Source: Limosilactobacillus sp. (GTDB lineage Bacteria > Bacillota > Bacilli > Lactobacillales > Lactobacillaceae). Taken from it: 64,000 nucleotides of DNA. Of the stretch, positions 9,061 through 17,103 are shown piece by piece. The stretch covers positions 124,001 to 188,000 of the forward strand of contig NZ_JAKVPE010000001.1 of the NCBI RefSeq assembly GCF_022482365.1. Direction: 5' to 3'. The translations under genes and the position numbers were made by a program. The stretch's first letter is position 1, and every line of letters begins with the position of its first letter. A model generated the notes under the pieces. It was given only the letters and a program-made list of their open reading frames with translations. It had not been told where the DNA came from and did no database searches.

Positions 9061-9345
9061 ATGCAGAGCAAGAGTTATTCCTACCCATTAAATCCAGATT
9101 GGTCGACGCAGGAGATGGAGACCGTCATTGCAATGCTGCGGGCGGTGGAAGATGCCTATGAAGTTGGCATCAAACGCGAGGAAGTACTGAAACGCTACCG
9201 GGCGTTTAAGCAAATCGTAACTTCCAAGGCGGAAGAGAAGCAGATTGGCCGCGAGTTTGAAAAGGAGTCGGGCTATGTCCTGTATCAAGTGGTCAAGCAG
9301 GCGCAGACTTCTTCGGCCAAGACAATCAAGATGGCTGGCGATTAA
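9061..9345 (+). CDS. UPF0223 family protein (YktA-like)
   Basis: 94 aa. It matches the small UPF0223 family found in Bacilli (YSYPLNPDWSTQEMETVI... RFKQIVTSKAEEKQIGREFE). The biochemical role is not established. A TATAAT at 9027-9032 and a GAGGGGG ribosome-binding site precede it. It is followed after 1 nt by the inositol-monophosphatase-family gene, the same pairing as yktA-yktC in Bacillus, so the two are probably co-transcribed. Confidence 0.88.
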   Translation: MQSKSYSYPLNPDWSTQEMETVIAMLRAVEDAYEVGIKREEVLKRYRAFKQIVTSKAEEKQIGREFEKESGYVLYQVVKQAQTSSAKTIKMAGD

Positions 9346-9346
9346 C

Positions 9347-10114
9347 GTGTTAGAAGAGATTGATTCAAGAGTTCAAAAGCTGTTGCACCAGATTAACCAG
9401 GCGACCCTGGCCCAATTGAATAGCACCTACCAGGTTGCCACGAAGAGCGACTATAGCGATTTGGTGACCAGCATTGATCGGCAAAACGAGCGAACCATCA
9501 ACGAGCAGCTACGGGAGATTGATCCGGCGGCCCGGATTCTCAGCGAGGAGGGGATTGGTGACGACGAGGTGACCAATCTTGCTGGGCACGTTTGGATCGT
9601 GGACCCCCTGGATGGGACCCTAAACTTTGTTAAGCAGCACGATAACTTTGGTATCATGCTGGCCCTCTACATTGACGGGCGCCCGGTTTTGGGCTACATC
9701 ATGGATTCGGTCAACGGGGACCTTTATCACGGTGGCAATCACTGGGGTGTTTTCAAAAACGAGCAACGGCTTGTACCACCGACCGACACCACATTGCGTC
9801 AAAGCCTAATCGCGGTCAGCAGCTCGCTGATTCTGCGAAACGTCGCTAATCTACCGGCCGTGGCCCAGGCGGCGAGCGGCCTGCGGATGTACGGCAGCGC
9901 CGCCAAGGAAATGATTGGCGTCCTGACCGGAGAACTTGGGGCCTACGTTTCCTGGCTGAAGCCCTGGGATCTGGCGGCCGGTCGGGTCCTGGCCGAAGAA
10001 TTGGGATTGAGTGTGAAATCAATTGACGGTGATGGAATAAATGTGCTATCATCTAATCTTGTATTAGTAGCAACGAACGGGGTCGCGCGCGACATTCTCG
10101 CCCGGACCAAGTAG
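9347..10114 (+). CDS. inositol monophosphatase family protein (SuhB/YktC-like)
   Basis: 255 aa Mg-dependent sugar/inositol phosphatase fold. Metal-binding motifs are present: the LSEEG acidic site, WIVDPLDGTLNF, and the C-terminal WDLAAGRVLAEE. The physiological substrate cannot be told from sequence. The start is a GTG one nucleotide after the preceding stop (VLEEIDSR); the frame stays open upstream over the UPF0223 gene, but that extension is not like the family. Transcription ends at a strong hairpin. Confidence 0.9.
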   Translation: MLEEIDSRVQKLLHQINQATLAQLNSTYQVATKSDYSDLVTSIDRQNERTINEQLREIDPAARILSEEGIGDDEVTNLAGHVWIVDPLDGTLNFVKQHDNFGIMLALYIDGRPVLGYIMDSVNGDLYHGGNHWGVFKNEQRLVPPTDTTLRQSLIAVSSSLILRNVANLPAVAQAASGLRMYGSAAKEMIGVLTGELGAYVSWLKPWDLAAGRVLAEELGLSVKSIDGDGINVLSSNLVLVATNGVARDILARTK

Positions 10115-10123
10115 TTGTGGGGG

Positions 10124-10150
10124 CTGTGACGGCTTTGTCACAGTTTTTTT
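10124..10150 (+). terminator. intrinsic terminator
   Basis: CTGTGAC/GTCACAG hairpin followed by seven Ts. Confidence 0.9.
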
Positions 10151-10221
10151 ATGAAATCAGTCTCAATCCAGTGTATACTAGTTAAGATGAAATAGGTTGA
10201 TATGAAAGGAAGAATTACGCT

Positions 10222-12066
10222 TTGAAATCTCGTGATGATATTCGTAATATTGCGATTATTGCCCACGTTGACCACGGTAAGACGACGCTGGTCAACGAAA
10301 TGCTGAAGCAGTCTGACACCCTGCCGGAGCACTTCAGTATCCAGGACCGGGCCATGGACACGAACGCCATTGAACGTGAACGTGGGATCACCATCCTGTC
10401 CAAGAACACGGCCGTTAAGTACGGCAAGTACCAGATCAACATCCTGGACACCCCAGGTCACGCCGACTTCGGTGGTGAAGTTGAACGGGTGATGAAGATG
10501 GTCGACGGGGTTCTGCTGGTTGTCGATGCCTTTGAAGGGACCATGCCACAGACCCGCTTCGTTCTGAAGAAGGCCTTGGAACAACACCTGACCCCAATCG
10601 TGGTCATCAACAAGGTTGACCGGAAGGGTGCTCGTCCGGAAGAAGTTGTCGACGAAGTCCTGGACCTCTTCATTGAACTGGGTGCCGACGAAGACCAGCT
10701 GGACTTCCCAGTGGTTTACACTTCTGCCATGAACGGTACTTCGAGCTACGACTCTGACATTTCCACGCAGAAGCACACGATGAAGCCACTGTTCGACACG
10801 ATCATCAAGACGATCCCGGCGCCAATTGACAACTCCGACGAACCACTGCAGTTCCAAGTTGCCATCCTGGATTACAATGACTTCGTTGGTCGGATTGGGA
10901 TCGGCCGGATTTTCCGTGGGAAGATCAAGGTCGGCGACAACGTTACCCTGATGAAGCTGGACGGAACCAAGAAGAACTTCCGGGTTACCAAGCTCTTCGG
11001 GTTCTTCGGTCTGAAGCGGTTGGAAATCAAGGAAGCCGAAGCCGGTGACCTGATTGCCGTTTCCGGGATGGAAGACATCAACGTCGGTGAAACGGTAACC
11101 GACCCGAACCACCCAGAAGCACTGAAGCCACTGCGGATTGATCCACCGACGCTGCGGATGACTTTCCGGACCAACGATTCACCATTTGCTGGTCGGGAAG
11201 GTAAGTTTGTCACTGCCCGTCAGCTGGAAGACCGGCTGAAGCGGGAAATGCAGACTGACGTTTCCCTGAAGGTTGACGACACCGACGATCCAGGTGCCTG
11301 GACCGTTTCCGGTCGTGGTGAGCTCCACCTGTCCATCCTGATCGAAACCCTGCGGCGGGAAGGCTACGAACTGTCCGTTTCCCGTCCAGAAGTTATCTAC
11401 CGGGAAATCGACGGGACGATGTGCGAACCATTTGAAGAGGTTCAAATCGATACCCCTGACGAGTACACCGGTGCCGTAATCGACAGCCTTTCCAAGCGCA
11501 AGGGTGAGATGCAGAACATGGAACCAGGCGAGAACGGCCAGACCCGGCTGATCTTCCTGGCACCATCACGTGGGCTGATCGGTTACTCCACGGAATTCAT
11601 GACCCTGACTCGTGGTTACGGGATCATGAGCCACACCTTCGAGAAGTACGCTCCGGTAATCAAGAACTGGAACCCTGGCCGTCAGAAGGGAACCCTGGTT
11701 TCAATGAACGCCGGCAAGGCAACCACCTACGCCATGATGGGGATCGAAAGTCGTGGTCAACTGCTGATCGATCCAGGGACGGAAGTCTACGAAGGGATGA
11801 TTGTTGGTGAAAACAGCCGTGAAAACGACATCACCGTTAACATCACCAAGGGGAAGAACCTGACCAACGTTCGTGCCGCTGGTTCCGATGAAATGGCCCA
11901 CATCAAGACGCCAACCCACTTCTCACTGGAAGAATCACTCGAGTTCCTGAACGAGGATGAATACTGTGAGGTTACTCCAGAGAACATTCGGCTGCGCAAG
12001 AAGATCTTGAACACGAATGCCCGGGAGAAGGAAGCTAAGCGCCGTCGTGCTGCTTCCCGGAAGTAA
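10222..12066 (+). CDS. typA: ribosome-associated GTPase TypA/BipA
   Basis: 614 aa translational GTPase that binds the ribosome and is involved in ribosome assembly and stress growth. The N-terminal G domain has [16 protein letters not shown] (P-loop), [18 protein letters not shown] and NKVD. EF-G-like domains follow, then the BipA-specific C-terminal domain. The start is TTG at 10222 ([11 protein letters not shown]), with AAAGGAAG 12 nt upstream and no better ATG in frame. A TATACT at 10174-10179 is a likely -10 box. Length is normal for the family. Confidence 0.95.
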   Translation: MKSRDDIRNIAIIAHVDHGKTTLVNEMLKQSDTLPEHFSIQDRAMDTNAIERERGITILSKNTAVKYGKYQINILDTPGHADFGGEVERVMKMVDGVLLVVDAFEGTMPQTRFVLKKALEQHLTPIVVINKVDRKGARPEEVVDEVLDLFIELGADEDQLDFPVVYTSAMNGTSSYDSDISTQKHTMKPLFDTIIKTIPAPIDNSDEPLQFQVAILDYNDFVGRIGIGRIFRGKIKVGDNVTLMKLDGTKKNFRVTKLFGFFGLKRLEIKEAEAGDLIAVSGMEDINVGETVTDPNHPEALKPLRIDPPTLRMTFRTNDSPFAGREGKFVTARQLEDRLKREMQTDVSLKVDDTDDPGAWTVSGRGELHLSILIETLRREGYELSVSRPEVIYREIDGTMCEPFEEVQIDTPDEYTGAVIDSLSKRKGEMQNMEPGENGQTRLIFLAPSRGLIGYSTEFMTLTRGYGIMSHTFEKYAPVIKNWNPGRQKGTLVSMNAGKATTYAMMGIESRGQLLIDPGTEVYEGMIVGENSRENDITVNITKGKNLTNVRAAGSDEMAHIKTPTHFSLEESLEFLNEDEYCEVTPENIRLRKKILNTNAREKEAKRRRAASRK

Positions 12067-12086
12067 TCAAACGCCTAAGATTTAAT

Positions 12087-12122
12087 AAAACCCGAAAAGC
12101 GAAACGATGCTTTTCGGGTTTT
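12087..12122 (+). terminator. typA terminator
   Basis: AAAACCCGAAAAGC/GCTTTTCGGGTTTT with an 8-nt loop; symmetrical, so it could work in both directions. Confidence 0.9.
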
Positions 12123-12134
12123 AGTCTATTCTAA

Positions 12135-12143
12135 TGCTATAAT
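12135..12143 (+). promoter_or_regulatory. extended -10 promoter of ftsW
   Basis: TGCTATAAT is a perfect extended -10 box about 35 nt upstream of the gene. The -35 region overlaps the typA terminator and is poor. Confidence 0.6.
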
Positions 12144-12177
12144 AGACAAGATAATTTATTTTGAGCAGGTGTGCTTA

Positions 12178-13392
12178 GTGAAAAAACTAAAAATCAAGCG
12201 ACCACACTTTGCCTGGTCGCAGTTAAAACAGAATTGGCGTTCCTGGGACTACTACCTGATGGTGCCCTACCTGATCCTTTGCGTCACGGGGATTATCATG
12301 GTCTACTCGTCCAGCGCCGGGATTGAGATGCAAAACGGGGGGACGCCCCAGGCCTACCTGGTGAAACAGACGCTCTACGTGATCCTCGGCCTGGGAGTGA
12401 TGTTCTTTTTCGCCAACTTTTCCCTCGAACATTTTCGGCAGCGCAAGTTCTTGGAGTATTCAACCTTGATCATGGGCTTCCTCTTGATTGCGGTCCTGAT
12501 CCTCGGGCGGGCCGTCAACGGTGCCCGGGGTTGGATCAACCTGGGTCCCGTTAACATTCAGCCGGTGGAGTTTTGTAAGCTCTACTTCATTCTCTACCTG
12601 GCTGACCGAATGGCCCGGGCCCGGCAGCACGGTCGCCACTTCCTGGAGACTAAGTCGTCGGTCGGCCCGCTTTTGATTGCATTGATTTACCTAATTTTGA
12701 TCTTGGTTCAACCCGATACTGGGGGCTTCGCAATTAACTTTGTGATCATTGCGGTGATGATCCTGGCCTGCGACATGCGCTGGGCCTTCGGGGTCTCGAT
12801 GATCATTGGGGTGCCACTGGCCCTGTACATCGGCCTCCAGCAGGCGATCATCAACGGCTGGATTCATGGCGGCTACCGGGCACAGCGGTTTATCGCCTTC
12901 ATGAACCCCTTCGGCAACGCCAGTGGTTCCGGGAGCCAGCTCGTTAATTCCTACTACGCCATTAGCAACGGTGGGATCTTCGGGGTCGGCCTGGGGAACA
13001 GCGTGCAGAAGATGGGCTACTTGCCCGAGCCCAACACCGACTTCATTATGTCAATTACTAGTGAGGAACTGGGCCTGGTCGGTGTGACCGCGATCCTGAT
13101 CCTCCTGCTGATTTTGATTTGCCGGATGATCCAGCTAGGCGTACGGAGTAATTCCCTCTACGTGACGCTGATCTGCTACGGAACGGCGACCTTCTTTAGC
13201 GTCGAAACCCTCTTCAACATCGGTGGGGTCCTGGGCCTGCTGCCGATTACCGGGGTGACCTTCCCCTTCATCTCCTACGGGGGTTCCAGTATGCTGGTCC
13301 TGTCCGCGGCGGTCGGGATTATCATGAACATCAGCATTCAGCAAAACAAACGGCGCTTGGAAATGGGCTCCCCGTTTCTGACGACTAAGTAA
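12178..13392 (+). CDS. ftsW: SEDS peptidoglycan glycosyltransferase FtsW/RodA family
   Basis: 404-aa polytopic membrane protein of the SEDS family, which polymerises peptidoglycan glycan strands with a partner class B PBP. Family signatures: MVYSSSAG near the N-terminus, GRAVNGARGWINLGPVNIQP, and the C-terminal LPITGVTFPFISYGGSSM. About ten membrane segments are visible. The start is GTG 12178 (VKKLKIKR), spaced correctly from AGGTG; a GTG nine nt upstream is too close. Its position after typA suggests FtsW rather than RodA, but sequence alone does not fully separate them. Confidence 0.88.
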   Translation: MKKLKIKRPHFAWSQLKQNWRSWDYYLMVPYLILCVTGIIMVYSSSAGIEMQNGGTPQAYLVKQTLYVILGLGVMFFFANFSLEHFRQRKFLEYSTLIMGFLLIAVLILGRAVNGARGWINLGPVNIQPVEFCKLYFILYLADRMARARQHGRHFLETKSSVGPLLIALIYLILILVQPDTGGFAINFVIIAVMILACDMRWAFGVSMIIGVPLALYIGLQQAIINGWIHGGYRAQRFIAFMNPFGNASGSGSQLVNSYYAISNGGIFGVGLGNSVQKMGYLPEPNTDFIMSITSEELGLVGVTAILILLLILICRMIQLGVRSNSLYVTLICYGTATFFSVETLFNIGGVLGLLPITGVTFPFISYGGSSMLVLSAAVGIIMNISIQQNKRRLEMGSPFLTTK

Positions 13393-13404
13393 GGATATGG
13401 TATT

Positions 13405-13689
13405 ATGTTTAAGTTGACACCCCGGCGGGCCCTGGTGGTTTACATCAACGGGAACCGCGTCATCAAGACGCTGCGGCACTACGGCATTGTGCGCTACGTA
13501 TCGCGGCGGATGCATTACGTGATCCTGTACGTTGATCAGGACCAGGTTGCGCCGGTAAAGGAAAAGGTTCAAAAGCTGCGGGCGGTGCGTTCGGTTGAGG
13601 AATCCTACCGTCCGGATCTTGATCCAACCCTGACCGATCTGGAAATGACCGGTCTCTATAAATTACACGATGAGGATGACAAAAAATGA
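13405..13689 (+). CDS. YlbG family protein (UPF0298)
   Basis: 94 aa. It matches the small DUF2129/YlbG family (RRALVVYINGNRVIKTLRHYG... YVILYVDQD). Function unknown; the family is a conserved neighbour of rsmD and coaD in Bacilli, as here. It overlaps rsmD by 4 nt (ATGA), so translation is coupled. Confidence 0.9.
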   Translation: MFKLTPRRALVVYINGNRVIKTLRHYGIVRYVSRRMHYVILYVDQDQVAPVKEKVQKLRAVRSVEESYRPDLDPTLTDLEMTGLYKLHDEDDKK

Positions 13690-14246
13690 GAGTAGTAGCA
13701 GGTGATTTCCGGGGCCGCAAATTAAACGCGGTTCCCGGAATGGCCACCCGGCCGACTACCGACAAGGTCAAAGAAGCGCTCTTCAACATCATCGGCCCCT
13801 ATTTTGACGGGGGCCAGAGCCTGGACCTGTTTGCCGGCAGCGGGGGACTGAGTATTGAAGGAGTGTCGCGCGGGATCGCCAGTGCCACCTTGGTTGATCG
13901 CCAGTACCAGGCGATCAAGACCATTCAGCACAACATCAGCGTGACCAAGCAAGCTGACAAGTTTACGGTTTACAAGATGGATGCCAGAAAGGCCCTGGGA
14001 ATGCTTGGTCATCAGGGTGCGCGCTTCGACCTGGTCTACCTCGATCCGCCCTATGCCAAGCAGCAGATCTTAAAGGACCTGGCTAAGATGGTGGAACTGG
14101 ATCTGCTCAACGATGGGGCGACCATCGTGGCCGAGACCAATCAGGAAGCCGACCTGCCGACAGAGGATCTCGAACACTTTGCCTTTGTGCGGCGGCAGAC
14201 ATACGGCATCACGGTACTGACGATTTATCGTTTTCGAAAGGAGTAA
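13686..14246 (+). CDS. rsmD: 16S rRNA (guanine966-N2)-methyltransferase
   Basis: 186-aa Rossmann-fold SAM methyltransferase acting on 30S subunits. Motifs: LDLFAGSGGLSIEG (SAM loop) and YLDPPYAKQ (catalytic DPPY). It begins with the 4-nt overlap from ylbG and precedes coaD, the standard order. A GAAAGGAG at its end serves coaD. Confidence 0.93.
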   Translation: MRVVAGDFRGRKLNAVPGMATRPTTDKVKEALFNIIGPYFDGGQSLDLFAGSGGLSIEGVSRGIASATLVDRQYQAIKTIQHNISVTKQADKFTVYKMDARKALGMLGHQGARFDLVYLDPPYAKQQILKDLAKMVELDLLNDGATIVAETNQEADLPTEDLEHFAFVRRQTYGITVLTIYRFRKE

Positions 14247-14252
14247 ATGAAG

Positions 14253-14774
14253 ATGAAAGTAGCTGTATTTCCGGGAAGTTTTGACCCACTGACCTTAGGA
14301 CACCTGGATCTGATCAAGCGGGGGAGTGCCCTCTTTGACCAGCTGGCGGTGGCCGTGATGACCAACACCAGCAAGAAGCCGCTGTTCACGGTGGAAGAGC
14401 GGGTGGCCCAGGTCAAGGAAGCCGTTGCCGGGCTGGACAACGTTTCGGTCATCACCGCTACTGGCCTGACGGTAGACCTGATGAACCGAATCGGGGCCGA
14501 CTACCTGATGCGGGGACTGCGTAACAACACCGACTTCCAGTACGAGCGCGACATCGCAGCGATGAACAACTTCTTGGATGATCAGTGCGAGACCATTTTC
14601 TTCCTGGCCAAGCCGGAATACCAACACCTCTCGAGCAGCCTGCTGAAGGAAGTGACGTCTAACGGGGGTGACATTTCCGCCTACCTGCCGGCGAACATCA
14701 ATGCGGCACTGAAGAAGCGGTTAGAAGAACGGCAACTGATGCGGGTAAAGGCACACAATGAAAAAGCAAGATAA
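14253..14774 (+). CDS. coaD: phosphopantetheine adenylyltransferase
   Basis: 173 aa. It adenylates 4'-phosphopantetheine to dephospho-CoA in CoA synthesis. Nucleotidyltransferase motifs: FPGSFDPLTLGHLDLI (HxGH-type) and MRGLRNNTDFQYERDIA. I chose the second ATG at 14253, 9 nt after AAAGGAG; the first, at 14247, is only 3 nt away. The 3' end overlaps the ylbL-type gene by 17 nt. Confidence 0.95.
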   Translation: MKVAVFPGSFDPLTLGHLDLIKRGSALFDQLAVAVMTNTSKKPLFTVEERVAQVKEAVAGLDNVSVITATGLTVDLMNRIGADYLMRGLRNNTDFQYERDIAAMNNFLDDQCETIFFLAKPEYQHLSSSLLKEVTSNGGDISAYLPANINAALKKRLEERQLMRVKAHNEKAR

Positions 14775-15801
14775 CCGAATATTACGCTGGATTGCGATCA
14801 CGCTGGGGATCGTCCTCTTCTTGGGCTGGTTCCTCCTGTGGCCGCTTAATTCATACATTGAAGCTCCGGGGAGTGCCACCAACCTGCGCTCCTTCGTCAG
14901 CGTGAAGGGCCATCCCGATCCGGGCAAGGGCAGCTTCATGATCACCTCGGTCGCCCTGCAGCAGGCCCGCCCGGCCACCTATCTGCTGGCCAAGGCGGTT
15001 CCGTACATGTCGATTGAAAAGGCTTCGGATGTGACCGGGGGCCAGAGCGGGGCAACCTTTGATCGAGTTCAGGATTTCTACATGAAGAGCTCAATCAACG
15101 AGGCGATTGCGGTGGCCTATAAGGCGGCCCACCAGCAGGTGACGAAGAAGTACCTGGGAATCTACGTCCTGCAGGTCCAATCGAACTCGAAGTTCAAGCA
15201 CGCCATCAAGGTCGGGGACACCATCACCAAGGTCAACGGTCGCCACTACAACACGGCCCAGGGCTTCCAAAAGTACATTGGTAAGCAGAAGGTGGGTTCG
15301 CCGCTGACGGTCACCTACGTGCGCAACGGTCACACCCATCAGACGACCCACAAGCTGGTCAGACTGACGAGTACCCGGTCCGGGATCGGCATCATCCTGA
15401 CCAACAACATGAAGGTCAAGACGAAGATCCCGGTCAAGGTGAACCCGGGACAGCTGGGGGGCCCGTCCGGCGGGCTGATGTTCACGCTGCAGATCTACGA
15501 ACAGATCAGTGGCCACGACCTTCAACGGGGCCGCAAGATTGCCGGAACGGGGACGATTAGCTCCGACGGAACGGTTGGCGAGATTGGCGGAATCGACAAG
15601 AAAGTGATTGCCGCCCACCGTGCCGGGGCCACGATTTTCCTGGCACCCTACGTCAAGCCGACAAAGCTCCTGCTGAAGTACGAAGAGGGTCACCAGACCA
15701 ACTATCAAATGGCCAAGAAGACGGCTAAGCGGTACGCGCCGGGGATGAAGGTCGTGCCGGTCAGCTCGTTTAAGCAGGCGGTTCACTACCTCGAAAAATA
15801 A
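14758..15801 (+). CDS. PDZ domain membrane protease, S16/Lon-like (YlbL/SepM family)
   Basis: 347 aa. A signal-anchor helix (about 9-30) is followed by a degenerate N-terminal domain, a PDZ domain (about 130-205, GIYVLQVQSNSKF... GDTITKVNG) and a Lon-type serine protease domain. The Ser-Lys dyad is visible: Ser237 in GGPSGGL and Lys282 in GGIDKKVIAA. The active site should face outside the membrane. In streptococci the homologue SepM processes a competence peptide, and in Bacillus YlbL is linked to SOS recovery; the substrate here is unknown. It overlaps coaD by 17 nt. Confidence 0.9.
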   Translation: MKKQDNRILRWIAITLGIVLFLGWFLLWPLNSYIEAPGSATNLRSFVSVKGHPDPGKGSFMITSVALQQARPATYLLAKAVPYMSIEKASDVTGGQSGATFDRVQDFYMKSSINEAIAVAYKAAHQQVTKKYLGIYVLQVQSNSKFKHAIKVGDTITKVNGRHYNTAQGFQKYIGKQKVGSPLTVTYVRNGHTHQTTHKLVRLTSTRSGIGIILTNNMKVKTKIPVKVNPGQLGGPSGGLMFTLQIYEQISGHDLQRGRKIAGTGTISSDGTVGEIGGIDKKVIAAHRAGATIFLAPYVKPTKLLLKYEEGHQTNYQMAKKTAKRYAPGMKVVPVSSFKQAVHYLEK

Positions 15802-15813
15802 CAATTAATTTTC

Positions 15814-15849
15814 AAACTGGAAAAAGACAAAACTTTTTCCAGTTTTTTT
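15814..15849 (+). terminator. intrinsic terminator after the PDZ protease gene
   Basis: AAACTGGAAAAAG/CTTTTTCCAGTTT hairpin followed by Ts. Confidence 0.9.
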
Positions 15850-15899
15850 CGTACAAAATGGAATAACTTACGTATTTATATATATGGGAGGGGTGTTAA

Positions 15900-16526
15900 A
15901 TGGAAAGACTACGTGAACTCTGGACAAGCTATCGCAGCCAAATCTTGATTCTGGTGGCCCTGGTAATCCTGGTGGCCGGCTGGTACTTCAAGTCGCCGCA
16001 GCAAAGTCAGGCGGTCGAAACCTTTTCCAGCAGCCAGCAGTCGCTTGCCAGTCAGGCAACGAGCAACGTCTCGGCAACGGCCGGTCCCGTTTGCGTTGAC
16101 GTCAAGGGAGCAGTCAAGCACCCGGGCGTCTACAAGCTGCGGGCCGGTGCGCGTGTGGACGAGGCGATTGAAGCGGCCGGTGGCGTCCTGGCGACGGCGG
16201 ACATGAAGCAGGTCAATCGTGCCAAGCAGCTGACTGACCAGCAGGTTGTCTACATCCCGCTTCCCGGGGAGAGCATTCCAGGTACCGCGGGCGGGGAGGC
16301 AACCGCGACGGAAGCGAGCGGGAGCAGCGACCAGCCGATCGTCAACCTTAACACCGCGACCAAGGAGCAGCTCTGCCAGATCACCGGGATCGGCGATAAA
16401 AAGGCCGACTTGATCATCCAGTACCGTCAGGAACACGGTCAGTTCAAATCGGTGGACGATTTGAAGCAGGTCAGTGGCTTTGGCGACAAGAGCGTTGACA
16501 AGATTCGAAGCCAGTTGGCCGTCTAA
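15900..16526 (+). CDS. comEA: competence DNA receptor ComEA
   Basis: 208 aa. It has one N-terminal membrane anchor (about 14-28, ILILVALVILVAGWY), a Ser/Gln-rich linker, an SLBB domain (about 60-120, VCVDVKGAVKHPGVYKLRAG) and a C-terminal helix-hairpin-helix pair (VNLNTATKEQLCQITGIG, VSGFGDKSVDKI). It binds double-stranded DNA outside the membrane during uptake and passes it to ComEC. The start ATG follows GGGAGGGG. First gene of comEA-comEB-comEC. Confidence 0.94.
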   Translation: MERLRELWTSYRSQILILVALVILVAGWYFKSPQQSQAVETFSSSQQSLASQATSNVSATAGPVCVDVKGAVKHPGVYKLRAGARVDEAIEAAGGVLATADMKQVNRAKQLTDQQVVYIPLPGESIPGTAGGEATATEASGSSDQPIVNLNTATKEQLCQITGIGDKKADLIIQYRQEHGQFKSVDDLKQVSGFGDKSVDKIRSQLAV

Positions 16527-16582
16527 TTTTTGGTTTGGGTGAATTGTTTGCTATAATATTCCAGATAAAGGAGTTGACAACT

Positions 16583-17074
16583 ATGGTAAAAAAGCGAATT
16601 GATTGGGACCAGTATTTTATGATTCAGGCGGCCTTATTGGCGTCGCGCAGCACCTGCACGCGGCTCTCGGTGGGGGCCGTCCTGGTGCGGGACAAGCGAA
16701 TCATCGCGGGGGGCTACAACGGTTCGGTGGCCGGTGACGAGCACTGTATCGACGCCGGCTGCTACCTGCGCGATGGTCACTGTGTTCGGACGATTCACGC
16801 GGAGATGAACGCCATCCTGCAGTGCGCCAAGTTCGGCATTTCGACCGACGGGGCCAGCCTGTACGTGACCGATTTCCCGTGCCTGCAGTGCACCAAGAGC
16901 CTTCTGCAGGCCGGCATTCGGGAGATTAACTATATTCGCAACTACCACAACGATGACTACGCAATGAAGCTCATCCACTTAAAGAACATTCAACTTCACC
17001 AAATCAAATTAGACGACAACATCTTAGACGAGGTTCACTTGGGCCAGTACATCCGGCCTGAGCAACAGGGCTAA
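16583..17074 (+). CDS. comEB: dCMP deaminase family protein ComEB
   Basis: 163 aa zinc deaminase. The zinc site is HAEMNAILQC (His, catalytic Glu) and PCLQCTKSLL (two Cys). It is likely to convert dCMP to dUMP. It lies in the comE operon by position, although it is not required for uptake in Bacillus. The start ATG (MVKKRIDWDQYF) follows AAAGGAG. An upstream ATG at 16535 has no ribosome-binding site. Confidence 0.92.
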   Translation: MVKKRIDWDQYFMIQAALLASRSTCTRLSVGAVLVRDKRIIAGGYNGSVAGDEHCIDAGCYLRDGHCVRTIHAEMNAILQCAKFGISTDGASLYVTDFPCLQCTKSLLQAGIREINYIRNYHNDDYAMKLIHLKNIQLHQIKLDDNILDEVHLGQYIRPEQQG

Positions 17075-17103
17075 TTCGTCACTACTGGACCTTTCCGGCG
17101 CTA

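Noticed and set aside
10138-11112. 324-aa open frame antisense to typA
   Set aside because: Covers a strongly conserved GTPase gene on the other strand and runs through a terminator.
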